From JAVBWI01 sp036677445 (GTDB lineage: Bacteria > Bacillota > Clostridia > Christensenellales > CAG-138): 64,000 nucleotides of DNA. The notes below the pieces were generated by a model, which saw only the letters and a list, made by a program, of their open reading frames with translations, ran no database searches and was not told where the DNA came from. Location: NCBI GenBank assembly GCA_036677445.1, contig JAVBWI010000017.1, forward strand, positions 1 to 64,000, in the 5' to 3' direction. The translations under genes and the position numbers were made by a program. Shown here in pieces: positions 15,803-23,407 of this stretch (the first letter of the stretch is position 1; each line of letters begins with the position of its first letter).

Positions 15803-15919
15803 GGGCTGTCGCGCCAAGTGCATATTTGGCAGCGCAGCGTCTTTGTGCGTCAAATTAGCGCGGCGCATGCCCCCTCCCCGAATAAAAACATTCATTTTCC
15901 CGCGATGAAAGGATAACGC

Positions 15920-16171
15920 ATGAGGCTTGATAAATTTCTGAAGGTTTCCCGGCTCATCAAGCGGCGCACGGTAGCCAACGAGGCTGCGAGCCTGGGCCGC
16001 GTGCAGCTCAACGGGCGGGAGGCCAAACCCTCCGCCGAAGTGAAGGCGGGCGACGTGCTCTCGCTGCGCTTAGGCGGCAAAACGTTGTCTGTTCGCGTGA
16101 ATTCCGTACAGGAGCATGCCGCCAAAGCGGACGCCTCCGATATGTACACGGTGCTGGAGGGCGGTCAATGA
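15920..16171 (+). CDS. rqcP: S4-domain ribosome-associated protein RqcP
   Basis: The 83-residue protein is a single S4 RNA-binding domain. It begins MRLDKFLKVSRLIKRRT and continues with GRVQLNGREAKPSAEVKAGD, very close to the YabO/RqcP family. RqcP works with RqcH at the stalled 50S subunit to drive C-terminal alanine tailing. Its stop overlaps the start of ispDF (ATGA). The 117-bp upstream gap holds a degenerate inverted repeat beginning GGGGCTGTCGCGC, related to the large hairpin at 17484-17542. Confidence 0.9.
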   Translation: MRLDKFLKVSRLIKRRTVANEAASLGRVQLNGREAKPSAEVKAGDVLSLRLGGKTLSVRVNSVQEHAAKADASDMYTVLEGGQ

Positions 16172-17337
16172 GCAATATTACCGGCATTCTGCTCTGCGCG
16201 GGGGATTCCCGCCGCATGGGCTTCCATAAGCTGCTCTACCGGCTGCCCAACGGAAAAACGCCCATGGATATGAGCCTGGAAGCGCTGGTCAAGGGCGGCG
16301 TGAACAGGCTTGTCATCGTGACCAACGAAGCCACCCGCACCCACGCGGAAACGCTTCTTACCCGCGCGGGCGTGCCCGTAACGGTGTGCGAGGGCGGCGA
16401 AACAAGGCAGGATTCCGTTTATCTCGGCCTGTTGTGCGCCAAGCCCGGCATCGCCGTGATACACGACGCCGCGCGCTGCCTTGCGCGGCCCGCATTGGTG
16501 CACGCCTGTATCGACAGCGCGCGCCTGCACGGCAGCGGCGTCGCGGCCATCCCCGTGCGCGACACCGTGCTGCATGTGCGTACGGATAACGGAGGGGAGA
16601 TCCATGCGCTGCCCCGCGAGGAGCTGCTGCACACGCAGACCCCGCAGGCGTTCGATTATTCCTCCATACGCGCCGCCTATGAGCACGCGCGGGAGGAAGG
16701 CCGCGCCGCCACCGACGACAGCACGCTCTATGCCGCAGCGGGACATGCCGTGCGGTTTGTGCCCGGTTCCGCGGATAACCGCAAGCTCACCACGCCCGAG
16801 GATATCGTCTGGCTGGAGGAGCATCTGTGCGCCGCCGCCGCAGGCCTTGGCGCGCAGGTCGGCCTGCGCGTGGGCTGCGGCGAGGACGTGCATCTTTTGA
16901 CCGACGGACGCCCGCTGATACTGGGCGGCGTGGATATTCCATTTGAAAAGGGATTGCTCGGCCATTCCGACGCGGATGTGCTCACCCACGCGCTGATGGA
17001 CGCGCTGCTTGGCGCGGCGGGCCTTGGGGATATCGGCGTGCAGTTCCCGGATACGGACGCGAGCTACAAGGGTATTTCCAGCATCACATTGCTGCGGCGC
17101 GTGGCGGACCGCCTTGCCGCGGCGGGCTACGGCGTGCGCAATGTCGATGTGACGGTCGTAGCCGAGCGCCCCAAGCTCGCCCCGCATTTTCCGCAAATGC
17201 GCGAGCTGCTCGCGGCCGCGCTGCGGCTGCCCGCCGACCGGATCGGCCTTAAGGCCACCACCACCGAGGGCGCGGGGCCGGAGGGGCGCGGCGAATGCAT
17301 CCGCGCCAACGCTGTGGCGTTATTGTTTTCTCTATAA
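16168..17337 (+). CDS. ispDF: Bifunctional IspD-IspF enzyme of the MEP isoprenoid pathway
   Basis: This 389-residue fusion joins 2-C-methyl-D-erythritol 4-phosphate cytidylyltransferase (IspD, about residues 1-225) to 2-C-methyl-D-erythritol 2,4-cyclodiphosphate synthase (IspF, about 232-389). IspD signs are GILLCAGDSRRMG, VIHDAARCLARP and TPQAFDY. IspF signs are the metal site GEDVH, LLGHSDADVLTHALMDALLGA, then FPDTD and TTEGAGPEGRGE. The two domains catalyse the third and fifth steps of the non-mevalonate route to isoprenoid precursors. The fusion is known in several bacterial groups, so it is not itself novel. It overlaps rqcP by 4 bp. Confidence 0.95.
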   Translation: MSNITGILLCAGDSRRMGFHKLLYRLPNGKTPMDMSLEALVKGGVNRLVIVTNEATRTHAETLLTRAGVPVTVCEGGETRQDSVYLGLLCAKPGIAVIHDAARCLARPALVHACIDSARLHGSGVAAIPVRDTVLHVRTDNGGEIHALPREELLHTQTPQAFDYSSIRAAYEHAREEGRAATDDSTLYAAAGHAVRFVPGSADNRKLTTPEDIVWLEEHLCAAAAGLGAQVGLRVGCGEDVHLLTDGRPLILGGVDIPFEKGLLGHSDADVLTHALMDALLGAAGLGDIGVQFPDTDASYKGISSITLLRRVADRLAAAGYGVRNVDVTVVAERPKLAPHFPQMRELLAAALRLPADRIGLKATTTEGAGPEGRGECIRANAVALLFSL

Positions 17338-17351
17338 GTGGCAGCGGTATG

Positions 17352-17542
17352 ATGGAGGCTCCGCCTCCATACCTCCGCCAAAGGGGGTGTCGCATTAAGC
17401 ATTTTCAATGCATAATGCGAAAGGAAACAGGGTTCTAAAATCGATCCACCGGATCGATTTTGCCCCGTTTGAGGCACGAACCCGGGCTGTCGCGCTAAGT
17501 GCTTGAATAATTATTCGGTGTTTGCACTTAGCGCGACAGCCC
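17352..17542. repeat. Cluster of four perfect hairpins after ispDF
   Basis: Four inverted repeats stand in a row. ATGGAGGC at 17352-17359 pairs with GCCTCCAT at 17363-17370. CGCATTA at 17391-17397 pairs with TAATGCG at 17413-17419, with a further GCATT/AATGC inside. AAAATCGATCC at 17437-17447 pairs with GGATCGATTTT at 17451-17461. A 19-bp arm at 17484-17502 (GGGCTGTCGCGCTAAGTGC) pairs with 17524-17542. The last loop holds the palindrome GAATAATTATTC. No gene lies in the 290-bp gap. Confidence 0.8.
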
Positions 17543-17564
17543 CTTTGGAAACCCATCATATAAC

Positions 17565-17592
17565 AAGCCGGTCGCATTGCGGCCGGCTTTTT
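17565..17592 (+). terminator. Intrinsic terminator
   Basis: AAGCCGG at 17565-17571 pairs with CCGGCTT at 17583-17589, extended by an inner CGC/GCG pairing, and is followed directly by a run of T on the plus strand. It ends transcription arriving from ispDF before the convergent GNAT gene. Confidence 0.75.
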
Positions 17593-17627
17593 CAGATGCA
17601 GTTATAGAAGCAGCTATCGGAAGATGC

Positions 17628-18155
17628 TTACCGTAACGGTTTTACATAGCGCAGATCGGTCAACTGCACGTTATCCAGCACACAGGGCAATTTTCCGCCG
17701 TCCCACGCATACCCGCAATGCTCGTAAAAGCAACGGGCGTTCGTATTCTGATCCAGCACATACAAAAAGCAATGCGTGTAGCCCTGCCGCCGCAGCGCCT
17801 CTTCGGCCGCATGCAGCAGCGCCTTGCCGTACCCCCTGCCGACCTCGTTGGGATGCACATAGAGGGAGAGCAAATACCCGTACGTTTCAGGCGCCGCATC
17901 CGGCATATCGCCTGCGGATACCCCTATGGGCTGCCCATAGGAGACGCACCCGACGGGGGTATCGCCCGAACATGCGATCGTCGCCCGTATGGTTCCTTCG
18001 CGCAGCCATGCCGTAAACGGCTGCTCCCAATGGCGGTCGTCCAGCCTGTCCAAATAGCTTTGGGGCACCATGCCCCTGTAGGCGACCCGCCAGCTTGCGG
18101 CATGAATCCGGCTGATGGCGGATACGTCCTGTTCGGTTGCCTGCCGCAATTGCAT
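17628..18155 (-). CDS. GNAT family N-acetyltransferase
   Basis: The ATG at 18155 gives 175 residues starting MQLRQATEQDVSAISRIH, the usual opening of a GNAT enzyme; longer upstream reading would overlap the next gene. The acetyl-CoA site is visible as LYVHPNEVGRGYGKALLHAAE (motif A with the Q/RxxGxG/A loop as EVGRGYG). NTNARCFYEHCGY then gives the usual motif B. Substrates of such enzymes vary widely and cannot be deduced. Its start lies 10 bp after the end of the upstream small gene, suggesting one transcript. Confidence 0.88.
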   Translation of the reverse strand: MQLRQATEQDVSAISRIHAASWRVAYRGMVPQSYLDRLDDRHWEQPFTAWLREGTIRATIACSGDTPVGCVSYGQPIGVSAGDMPDAAPETYGYLLSLYVHPNEVGRGYGKALLHAAEEALRRQGYTHCFLYVLDQNTNARCFYEHCGYAWDGGKLPCVLDNVQLTDLRYVKPLR

Positions 18156-18165
18156 ACGCCGCTCC

Positions 18166-18501
18166 CTATATGGCATAGGGCCGCATGGCGCATTCGACCG
18201 CTTCCACGAAGCTTTCCGAGGCGCCCCAGTCGAAGCGGAACAGGCCCTCGCCGCCGCCGCCCCCGATAGCGTGCACGCGGGCGACGCCCTCAAAATCATC
18301 CAGCGTGACGGTCAGTGTCAGCCGGTTGCCCGCGCGGTAAAAATGCTTTTCAAACACCATGACGATACATTGCGCGCCCGACGGCGCCGCGAGCACATAT
18401 TTATCGATCATCTCGCCGGTGATGCTGCCGTTGACGATGGCGTCGTAGATGGTATCCGCCGCCGCATGAAGCGGAAGATTTACTTTTTGCGTATAAGCCA
18501 T
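18166..18501 (-). CDS. Small conserved protein, possibly DUF6054
   Basis: This 111-residue soluble protein has no signal peptide or membrane helix. Its pattern fits my recollection of the DUF6054 family: an N-terminal helix, NGSITGEMIDKY, a Cys within a beta strand, RLTLTVTLDDFEG, and a Gly-rich turn (IGGGGGEGLF) before a C-terminal helix. Function is unknown. It lies immediately upstream of the GNAT gene on the same strand, with a good ribosome-binding site (GGAGGTAAAACGA on the minus strand) before the ATG. Confidence 0.6.
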   Translation of the reverse strand: MAYTQKVNLPLHAAADTIYDAIVNGSITGEMIDKYVLAAPSGAQCIVMVFEKHFYRAGNRLTLTVTLDDFEGVARVHAIGGGGGEGLFRFDWGASESFVEAVECAMRPYAI

Positions 18502-18910
18502 TTCGTTTTACCTCCGTTTGCTCCGGCCTCCGCCGTGTTTTTTATTATACCATGCCGCCCGAAACCGGGGTATGAACGATTCTTGAAGCATGCATGCGAC
18601 AACATGCGGGCACAGGTTGTTCCTTTAATCCTCGAAAAAGTGCCGTAAGGCACGTTCAGGCCATCGCAAACCTGCGTCTTAGAATAAGCAGGTCAAAAAT
18701 TATGAAGCTATAGGCTTTGAATCCGTCATTTTGCAGCGACCTGTGCGGTGCAAAATGACACCTCGAAGCGTAAGTTGACGCGACAGTTTTCCTGCGTAAG
18801 CAGGAAACCGAGCGGCGGCTTGCGCGGTGAGCCTCGACAAAGTGCCATTGTGGCACTTTGTCGACAATATGAGCGGCGTTCTGATAAACTGCGGATATGT
18901 ATTCTCCCCC
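18502..18910. other. Gene-free stretch holding two dispersed repeats
   Basis: No gene is visible. Bases 18609-18652 are a truncated copy of the family found at 32904-33330 and 61421-61699, ending in CTCGAAAAAGTGCC and GGCAC. Bases 18712-18863 are a full copy of the hairpin-array family described separately. The stretch ends at the promoter of the phage-type regulator. Confidence 0.7.
18712..18863 (+). repeat. Hairpin-array element, copy R1
   Basis: Hairpin A pairs GTCATTTTGCA (18725-18735) with TGCAAAATGAC (18749-18759) around the core GCGACCTGTGCGG. Stem B pairs 18772-18781 with 18812-18821, with three G-U pairs and one mismatch. It encloses hairpin C (TTTCCTGC at 18788-18795 with GCAGGAAA at 18800-18807). 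Hairpin D pairs CGACAAAGTGCCA (18835-18847) with TGGCACTTTGTCG (18851-18863). Related copies lie at 40868-41019 and, inverted, at 23479-23632. Confidence 0.8.
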
Positions 18911-18960
18911 TTGCACGCCAATCTTTGACATGCTATACTGCTTATACGAACAAATGTTCT
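18911..18960 (+). promoter_or_regulatory. Promoter with LexA-like operator
   Basis: TTGCAC at 18911-18916 and TATACT at 18934-18939 are 17 bases apart. Just downstream, CGAACAAATGTTCT at 18947-18960 matches the Gram-positive LexA (DinR) box CGAACRNRYGTTYG in 13 of 14 positions. An operator at the expected transcription start would block the promoter until the SOS response is induced. Confidence 0.65.
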
Positions 18961-18982
18961 TATAACAAGGAGGAGAAACAGT

Positions 18983-19480
18983 ATGATGAAGCCCAGACGT
19001 ATGCGCGAACTGATCTTCCTGCAGCTGCACCAATATAACAATACCAAGCGGATGCTGGAAGAATACGAAACACTCGGCCTGAAGGCGCACCCGGAGCATG
19101 TGCTGCCGGGAAAGGGCGGGTATGGCGACCCCACGGCGGCGGACGCCGTGCGGCTCCTGGAACCCGACGAGGAAATTAAACGGATGCAGGGGTGGGTGTG
19201 GGCCATCGAGGAAGCGTATGCCATGCTGGAGCGGGATGCGCCGTATAAGGCGCAGCTGATGGAACTGCTCTTTTTCCGGAACTCCGGCGATATTCCCTCG
19301 GACAGCGCGAGCAGGCGGGAGGACCTGATGGACCTGCTGCACATCAGCGAACCGACGCTGTACCGGTGGCGGGACGATATTCTGCACGCGGTGATGGCGG
19401 GCGCCATCGAGGCGGGCGTGCTCTCGCCCTATGGCCGCGCGCGCGGCGCACGGCCTGAAAAAAGGGAGCAGGGCGGCTGA
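18983..19480 (+). CDS. Phage-type transcriptional regulator (RinA/ArpU-like)
   Basis: The 165-residue protein starts after a strong AAGGAGG (18967-18973). It is mostly helical: an N-terminal segment MRELIFLQLHQYNNTKRMLEEYE, a middle helix around GWVWAIEEAYAML, and a C-terminal helix-turn-helix with ISEPTLYRWRDDILHAV. This layout resembles RinA/ArpU-type late-gene regulators of phages of low-GC Gram-positives. No other phage gene is present, so it is either a relic or a domesticated regulator. The LexA-like box upstream suggests damage-inducible expression. Family assignment is from general pattern only. Confidence 0.5.
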   Translation: MMKPRRMRELIFLQLHQYNNTKRMLEEYETLGLKAHPEHVLPGKGGYGDPTAADAVRLLEPDEEIKRMQGWVWAIEEAYAMLERDAPYKAQLMELLFFRNSGDIPSDSASRREDLMDLLHISEPTLYRWRDDILHAVMAGAIEAGVLSPYGRARGARPEKREQGG

Positions 19481-19557
19481 TACCTTGAAAATCCGGCGCT
19501 CAGGCCGGCTGTATCGGGCATTGAAGTGTCCAAAGCGTGAACAAACATGGGGCGCTG

Positions 19558-19585
19558 TTGCATAAGCCTGTCCGCATGGTATAAT
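19558..19585 (+). promoter_or_regulatory. Promoter of the sortase gene
   Basis: TTGCAT at 19558-19563 and TATAAT at 19580-19585 are 16 bases apart, a strong sigma-A-type promoter about 100 bases before the sortase start. Confidence 0.65.
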
Positions 19586-19692
19586 AAGGTGACAATTGCT
19601 GCAGGCAGCTGCGTTCATCCGCAATACCCGTATGCATTCGGGTGAACGGAATTTGAAAGGCAGATTTGCCGCAGAATGAAAGGGGTTCCCAC

Positions 19693-20481
19693 GTGGAGAA
19701 CAGGAATAGTGACCCGCAGCAGGGCAGGCGCAAATTCGATAAGCTGCTCAAATCACGCGCATTCTGGGTCGTGATGTATGTGCTCATCGCCGCGCTGCTC
19801 TTAGGCGGTATTTATATGGTCGCGCGGGAATACATATTGTTCCCGTCGAAATACGAGGCGCCGCCCACGCCTGCGCCTGCGGAGCCGCCCACGCCGGCTC
19901 CCACGCTTGCGCCGAGCGCAACGCCCGCGCCCACGCCGGAGCCTACGCCGTATGTCAAACCCATACCGCTGCGTATCTATTTCACCGCACACAAGCTGCA
20001 GTGCGATATATACCCCGTAGGCGTGACGGAAGACAACGCCATGGATACCATCGACTCAGCCAAGGACGCAGCCTGGTATCAGTACGGCCCCGCGCCGGGC
20101 GAACAGGGCAACGCGCTCATCAACGGCCATGTGCGCTGGAGCGGCGAAAAGGGCACATTCTCCATACTCAAGGAGATGGAAGTCGGCGAGGAGGTCGTCA
20201 TCGAGTTTGAGGACGGTACGTTCAAATATTTTGAAGCCGTCAGCATAGACACCTATCTTCTGGATGAAGTCCCGCCCGAAGTGATGGAGCTGGACGGTGA
20301 AAGCCGCATGACGCTCATCACCTGCCTTGGCGATTATGACACTTCCATCGGCACCTCTCGTTCGCGCGTGGTGGCGGTGTGCAAGGAAAAGAACGCCGCA
20401 GCAGCAACGGCAGCGCCGGCATCCACCGCAGCGGCAAGCCAAACGGCAAGCCCGGCCCTGAACGCAATCGCCGACGAGTAA
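19693..20481 (+). CDS. Sortase family transpeptidase
   Basis: The GTG at 19693 is chosen because AAAGGGG lies upstream at normal spacing; a TTG at 19666 is possible. The 262-residue protein has one N-terminal membrane helix (about residues 23-43), a Pro/Thr/Ala linker (about 55-85), then a sortase domain. The catalytic His is in ALINGHVRW, the Cys in TLITCLGDYD, and the Arg in GTSRSRVVAVC. Sortases cut LPxTG-like signals and join proteins to the cell wall or to each other. No substrate with a sorting signal is encoded in this window, and the subclass is uncertain. A low-complexity Ala/Thr/Ser tail of about 30 residues follows the domain. Confidence 0.85.
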   Translation: MENRNSDPQQGRRKFDKLLKSRAFWVVMYVLIAALLLGGIYMVAREYILFPSKYEAPPTPAPAEPPTPAPTLAPSATPAPTPEPTPYVKPIPLRIYFTAHKLQCDIYPVGVTEDNAMDTIDSAKDAAWYQYGPAPGEQGNALINGHVRWSGEKGTFSILKEMEVGEEVVIEFEDGTFKYFEAVSIDTYLLDEVPPEVMELDGESRMTLITCLGDYDTSIGTSRSRVVAVCKEKNAAAATAAPASTAAASQTASPALNAIADE

Positions 20482-20500
20482 GGACAATATATGAAGACTG

Positions 20501-20528
20501 ATATAGGCTTGCCTTGGCAAGCCTATAT
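20501..20528 (+). terminator. Hairpin terminator after the sortase gene
   Basis: ATATAGGCTTGCC at 20501-20513 pairs perfectly with GGCAAGCCTATAT at 20516-20528, followed by a short AT-rich stretch. The next gene's ribosome-binding site lies some 20 bases further, so read-through or partial termination is likely. Confidence 0.65.
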
Positions 20529-20559
20529 TTATAAAATCGTATCATTTGCAGGAGGCTTC

Positions 20560-21294
20560 GTGACAGACAGGAGCGACGCATCCAATTCCAAGCTACGGCT
20601 GGACGATTTGCAGTACAAGGGCCTGTTCCTGTACCAGCGGGCCGACCTGCCGCGTTTTTCACAGGATTCGGTGCTGCTCGCCGCGTTCGCGGACCTGACG
20701 CCGCATGACCACGCGGTGGACCTTGGCGCGGGAACGGGCGCGCTTGCGCTGCTGTGCGGCGCGCGCACGGGCGCCCAATTCTGCTGTGTGGAGCGGGAAG
20801 CGGCGCTTTGTGCACTGTTGCGCCAAACGATGGAATACAATACACTACGGATACCCATATATGAAACGGATTGGGCGCAGGCGCCGGGCATGCTCGGTTG
20901 CGGCGCGTTTACCGCGGTGCTGTGCAACCCGCCGTATTACGCGGAAGGCACGCAAAGCCCCGACCCGCTGCGCGCAAAAGCGCGCGGCGGTGCGGATGCG
21001 CTCCAAGGCGCGGCGCAGTCGGCCGCGCGGCTGCTGAAAAACGGCGGGCGGCTGTATATGAGCTACCCTGCCGGCCAGCTTACGGATGCACTCCTAACGC
21101 TGCGGCGGCAAGGGCTGGAGCCTAAGCGCCTGCGGCTTGTTGCATACGACGTAAAGAAGTCTCCCTATCTCGCGCTCATTATGGCGCGGCGCGGGGGGAA
21201 GCCGGGCCTCGCAGTGGAGCCCGCGCTGCTGCTTAAAGATGAAACAGACGCGGACAGCGCGGAACTGCGCGCCATTTATCACCTGGACGAATAA
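20560..21294 (+). CDS. Class I methyltransferase, TrmN6/YabB-like
   Basis: The start is GTG at 20560, since GGAGG lies 5-6 bases upstream. The 244-residue protein contains a Rossmann methyltransferase domain with HAVDLGAGTGALALL as the S-adenosylmethionine motif and LCNPPYY as the catalytic N-P-P-Y of N6-adenine methyltransferases. YabB/TrmN6 enzymes modify adenine 37 of tRNA1-Val in other bacteria. In Bacillus subtilis yabB lies close to yabC (rsmI), and here too the next gene is rsmI, which supports the assignment. Confidence 0.85.
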   Translation: MTDRSDASNSKLRLDDLQYKGLFLYQRADLPRFSQDSVLLAAFADLTPHDHAVDLGAGTGALALLCGARTGAQFCCVEREAALCALLRQTMEYNTLRIPIYETDWAQAPGMLGCGAFTAVLCNPPYYAEGTQSPDPLRAKARGGADALQGAAQSAARLLKNGGRLYMSYPAGQLTDALLTLRRQGLEPKRLRLVAYDVKKSPYLALIMARRGGKPGLAVEPALLLKDETDADSAELRAIYHLDE

Positions 21295-21371
21295 GATTTT
21301 TTGAAACGGTCGCGGGGAGCATTCCCCGAATTTCCCGGGAAATTCCATTCCAATCGTTTGCGGAGGTAATT

Positions 21372-22223
21372 ATGGAGCAACGACCCGGCACGCTGTACCT
21401 GTGCGCCACGCCCATCGGCAACCTGGAGGATGTGACGCAGCGCGTGCTTCGCATTCTGCGCGAGGCGGACGCGGTTTGGGCGGAGGATACCCGCCATACG
21501 CTGGGGCTTTTGACCCACTACCGGCTGCGCAAGCCGCTTGTAAGCTGCCACGAGCACAATGAACGGGAACGCGCGCAGGAGCTTTGCGATTCTTTGCGGC
21601 GGGGGCAAAACATTGCCTACTGCTCGGATGCGGGCATGCCCGGCATTTCCGATCCGGGCGCGGCGCTCGCCGCCGCATGCTACGAGGCGGGCCTCCCCGT
21701 GACGGTGCTGCCCGGCGCGTCCGCCGTGCTGATGGCGGCGGTGCTTTCCGGCCTTCCCTGCGATACGTTTACGTTCTTCGGGTTTCTTCCGCGGGAGAAA
21801 AAACCGCGCCGTGGGGTACTTGAACAAATGCGCGCAACACAAACGCTGATGCTGCTTTACGAAAGCCCGGTGCGCCTGCCCGCGACGCTTCGCGAGCTGC
21901 TTGAAGAACTGGGCGACCGCCCCGCGGCGGTGCTGCGGGAGCTGACCAAGCTGCACGAAGAAAGCGCGCGCGGCACGCTTTCCTCGCTGTGCGCGCAGTT
22001 CTGCGACCCGCCGCGCGGCGAGTGCGTCATCGCCATTGCGGGGAGCGCGCCGCAGGCCGCCCCGGATACGACGGATGATATGCTCGACGCTGCCGTTGGG
22101 CGCTTATTGGCGGAAGGCTTTTCCGCGCGGGACGCGGCTGCCGCCGCCGCCGCCGTGCTGGGGGTGCCGAAAAAGCGCGCGTACAAACGGACGCTGGCGC
22201 TTGCGAAAGAAACCGGGGAATAA
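21372..22223 (+). CDS. rsmI: 16S rRNA cytidine-1402 2'-O-methyltransferase
   Basis: This 283-residue protein is a typical RsmI. It starts GTLYLCATPIGNLEDVTQRV, continues with VWAEDTRHTLGLLTHY, and has YCSDAGMPGISDPGA and VLPGASAVLMA, the tetrapyrrole-methylase-type S-adenosylmethionine binding segments. FTFFGFLPREKKPR completes the signature. It methylates the ribose of C1402 in 16S rRNA. The C-terminal 60 residues (ARDAAAAAAAVLGVPKKRAYKR) form the small helical tail of the family. It lies 77 bp after the TrmN6-like gene. Confidence 0.96.
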   Translation: MEQRPGTLYLCATPIGNLEDVTQRVLRILREADAVWAEDTRHTLGLLTHYRLRKPLVSCHEHNERERAQELCDSLRRGQNIAYCSDAGMPGISDPGAALAAACYEAGLPVTVLPGASAVLMAAVLSGLPCDTFTFFGFLPREKKPRRGVLEQMRATQTLMLLYESPVRLPATLRELLEELGDRPAAVLRELTKLHEESARGTLSSLCAQFCDPPRGECVIAIAGSAPQAAPDTTDDMLDAAVGRLLAEGFSARDAAAAAAAVLGVPKKRAYKRTLALAKETGE

Positions 22224-22248
22224 CGTAACAGGAACGGTGGGGTATTTT

Positions 22249-23034
22249 ATGGATGGAGTACGCATCCGCGAAAAGCTGGCGGAATTCGTTTTGAACGACC
22301 CGCGCAACGCCATGGCCGCGCACGGCGGCATGCGCATGTACGACGCGCCTCTAGTTGGCTTCGCCGCGGCGGACGACCTGTATTTTGAAGAATTCCGCAA
22401 GCCCGGCGTCGTCGGCCCCGGCCTGCTGCTGCCGCGGGATTGGCTGCCCAACGCAAGCACCGTCATTTCGTATTTTCTGCCCTTTACGGAAGAAGTCGTC
22501 GCCTCCAACCGCGCGCCCGGCCTGCCTTCGGAGGAATGGGTCTCCGCGAGGATCGACGGGGAAGCCTTCAATAACGCTGTGCGCGCATACCTCGTATCCT
22601 TGCTGCGGGAAACGGGGGAGGAAGCGGTGGCGCCGGGCGTCGACCCGCGCTTTCAGGTGGCGGAGCGCGTATCCAACTGGTCGGAACGGCACGCGGCGTT
22701 TGCGGCAGGCCTGGGCACCTTCGGGCTGCACAGGGCGCTTATCACCGTAAGGGGTACGACAGGGAGGATCGGCAGCGTAATTACCTCCCGCTCGTTTACG
22801 CCGACCCAACGCGCTTATACGCAATATTACGAATACTGTCCGTATCTGACGCGGGGCAAATGCGGCGCGTGCATGAAGCGCTGCCCGCCCGCCGCCATCA
22901 CGAAAAGCGGCAAGGACCACCGCATTTGCGGCGACTATCTTGATAACGAAGTATTGCCGCTGTACGCCCCGCGTTACGGCTGCGCCAAGTGCAACACGCG
23001 CGTGCCCTGCGAACACGGGATACCCGCGGTCTAG
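22249..23034 (+). CDS. 4Fe-4S iron-sulfur protein related to epoxyqueuosine reductase
   Basis: The ATG at 22249 gives 261 residues. The C-terminal part holds a ferredoxin-like cluster set: CPYLTRGKCGACMKRCPPAAI, then an isolated Cys in RICGDYL, then GCAKCNTRVPCEHGIP. The N-terminal part includes FFLP-like ISYFLPF and FGLHRALITVRGTTGRIGSV, resembling the cobalamin-binding part of QueG, but the protein is shorter than QueG and lacks its HEAT repeats. Such proteins are often annotated as epoxyqueuosine reductase-like. The true reaction is unknown. It follows rsmI by 25 bp and precedes the leuS leader. Confidence 0.75.
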   Translation: MDGVRIREKLAEFVLNDPRNAMAAHGGMRMYDAPLVGFAAADDLYFEEFRKPGVVGPGLLLPRDWLPNASTVISYFLPFTEEVVASNRAPGLPSEEWVSARIDGEAFNNAVRAYLVSLLRETGEEAVAPGVDPRFQVAERVSNWSERHAAFAAGLGTFGLHRALITVRGTTGRIGSVITSRSFTPTQRAYTQYYEYCPYLTRGKCGACMKRCPPAAITKSGKDHRICGDYLDNEVLPLYAPRYGCAKCNTRVPCEHGIPAV

Positions 23035-23139
23035 GCGCTTTGCACTGCCGGTACATTCGCCGCAAATGCCCAATATTGCCGGCGTGTGGTTGACAAACAC
23101 TGCCGTACAGGGTAGAATAACAGCATCTATGGAAAGCCC

Positions 23140-23405
23140 CGCTTTCCCTATATCCTGCGATGAAGTGGAGCCGCAGGCCAGCCCCGACCCAACAGAGAGC
23201 CGCCATTTGCTGCAAGGCGGCGGGCGGGAGGCAGGCGCACTCGCCACGGAGCACCGCGAAAAACGCCGTACAGGCGGCAAGCGCGGCGATATCCCCACGT
23301 TACGGGGGAAAAGGCGGCCTTTGTGCAATTTTAAGCGCATGCCGTGAAAAAGAGTGGTACCGCGAGCGCCCTCGTCTCTTTAAGCTGGAGACGAGGACGT
23401 TTTTT
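23140..23405 (+). promoter_or_regulatory. T-box riboswitch of leuS
   Basis: The leader has the T-box sequence AGAGTGGTACCGCG at 23350-23363, whose TGGT...-type bulge binds the free CCA end of uncharged tRNA. A terminator follows: CCTCGTCTC (23369-23377) pairs with GAGACGAGG (23387-23395), then a T run at 23399-23405. A GC-rich stem I region lies upstream and includes CAGAGAGCCGCC, typical of the AG-bulge. CTC at 23240-23242 is a plausible leucine specifier codon, which is inference from position. Uncharged tRNA-Leu should promote antitermination and leuS expression. Confidence 0.9.
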
Positions 23406-23407
23406 TA

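Noticed and set aside
18947..18960. Simple chance palindrome instead of a LexA box
   Set aside because: I kept the LexA reading because 13 of 14 positions match and the site lies exactly at the expected transcription start, but it stays a prediction.
18983..19480. Prophage
   Set aside because: Only one phage-type gene is present; there is no integrase, capsid, tail or lysis gene and no attachment-site repeat around it.
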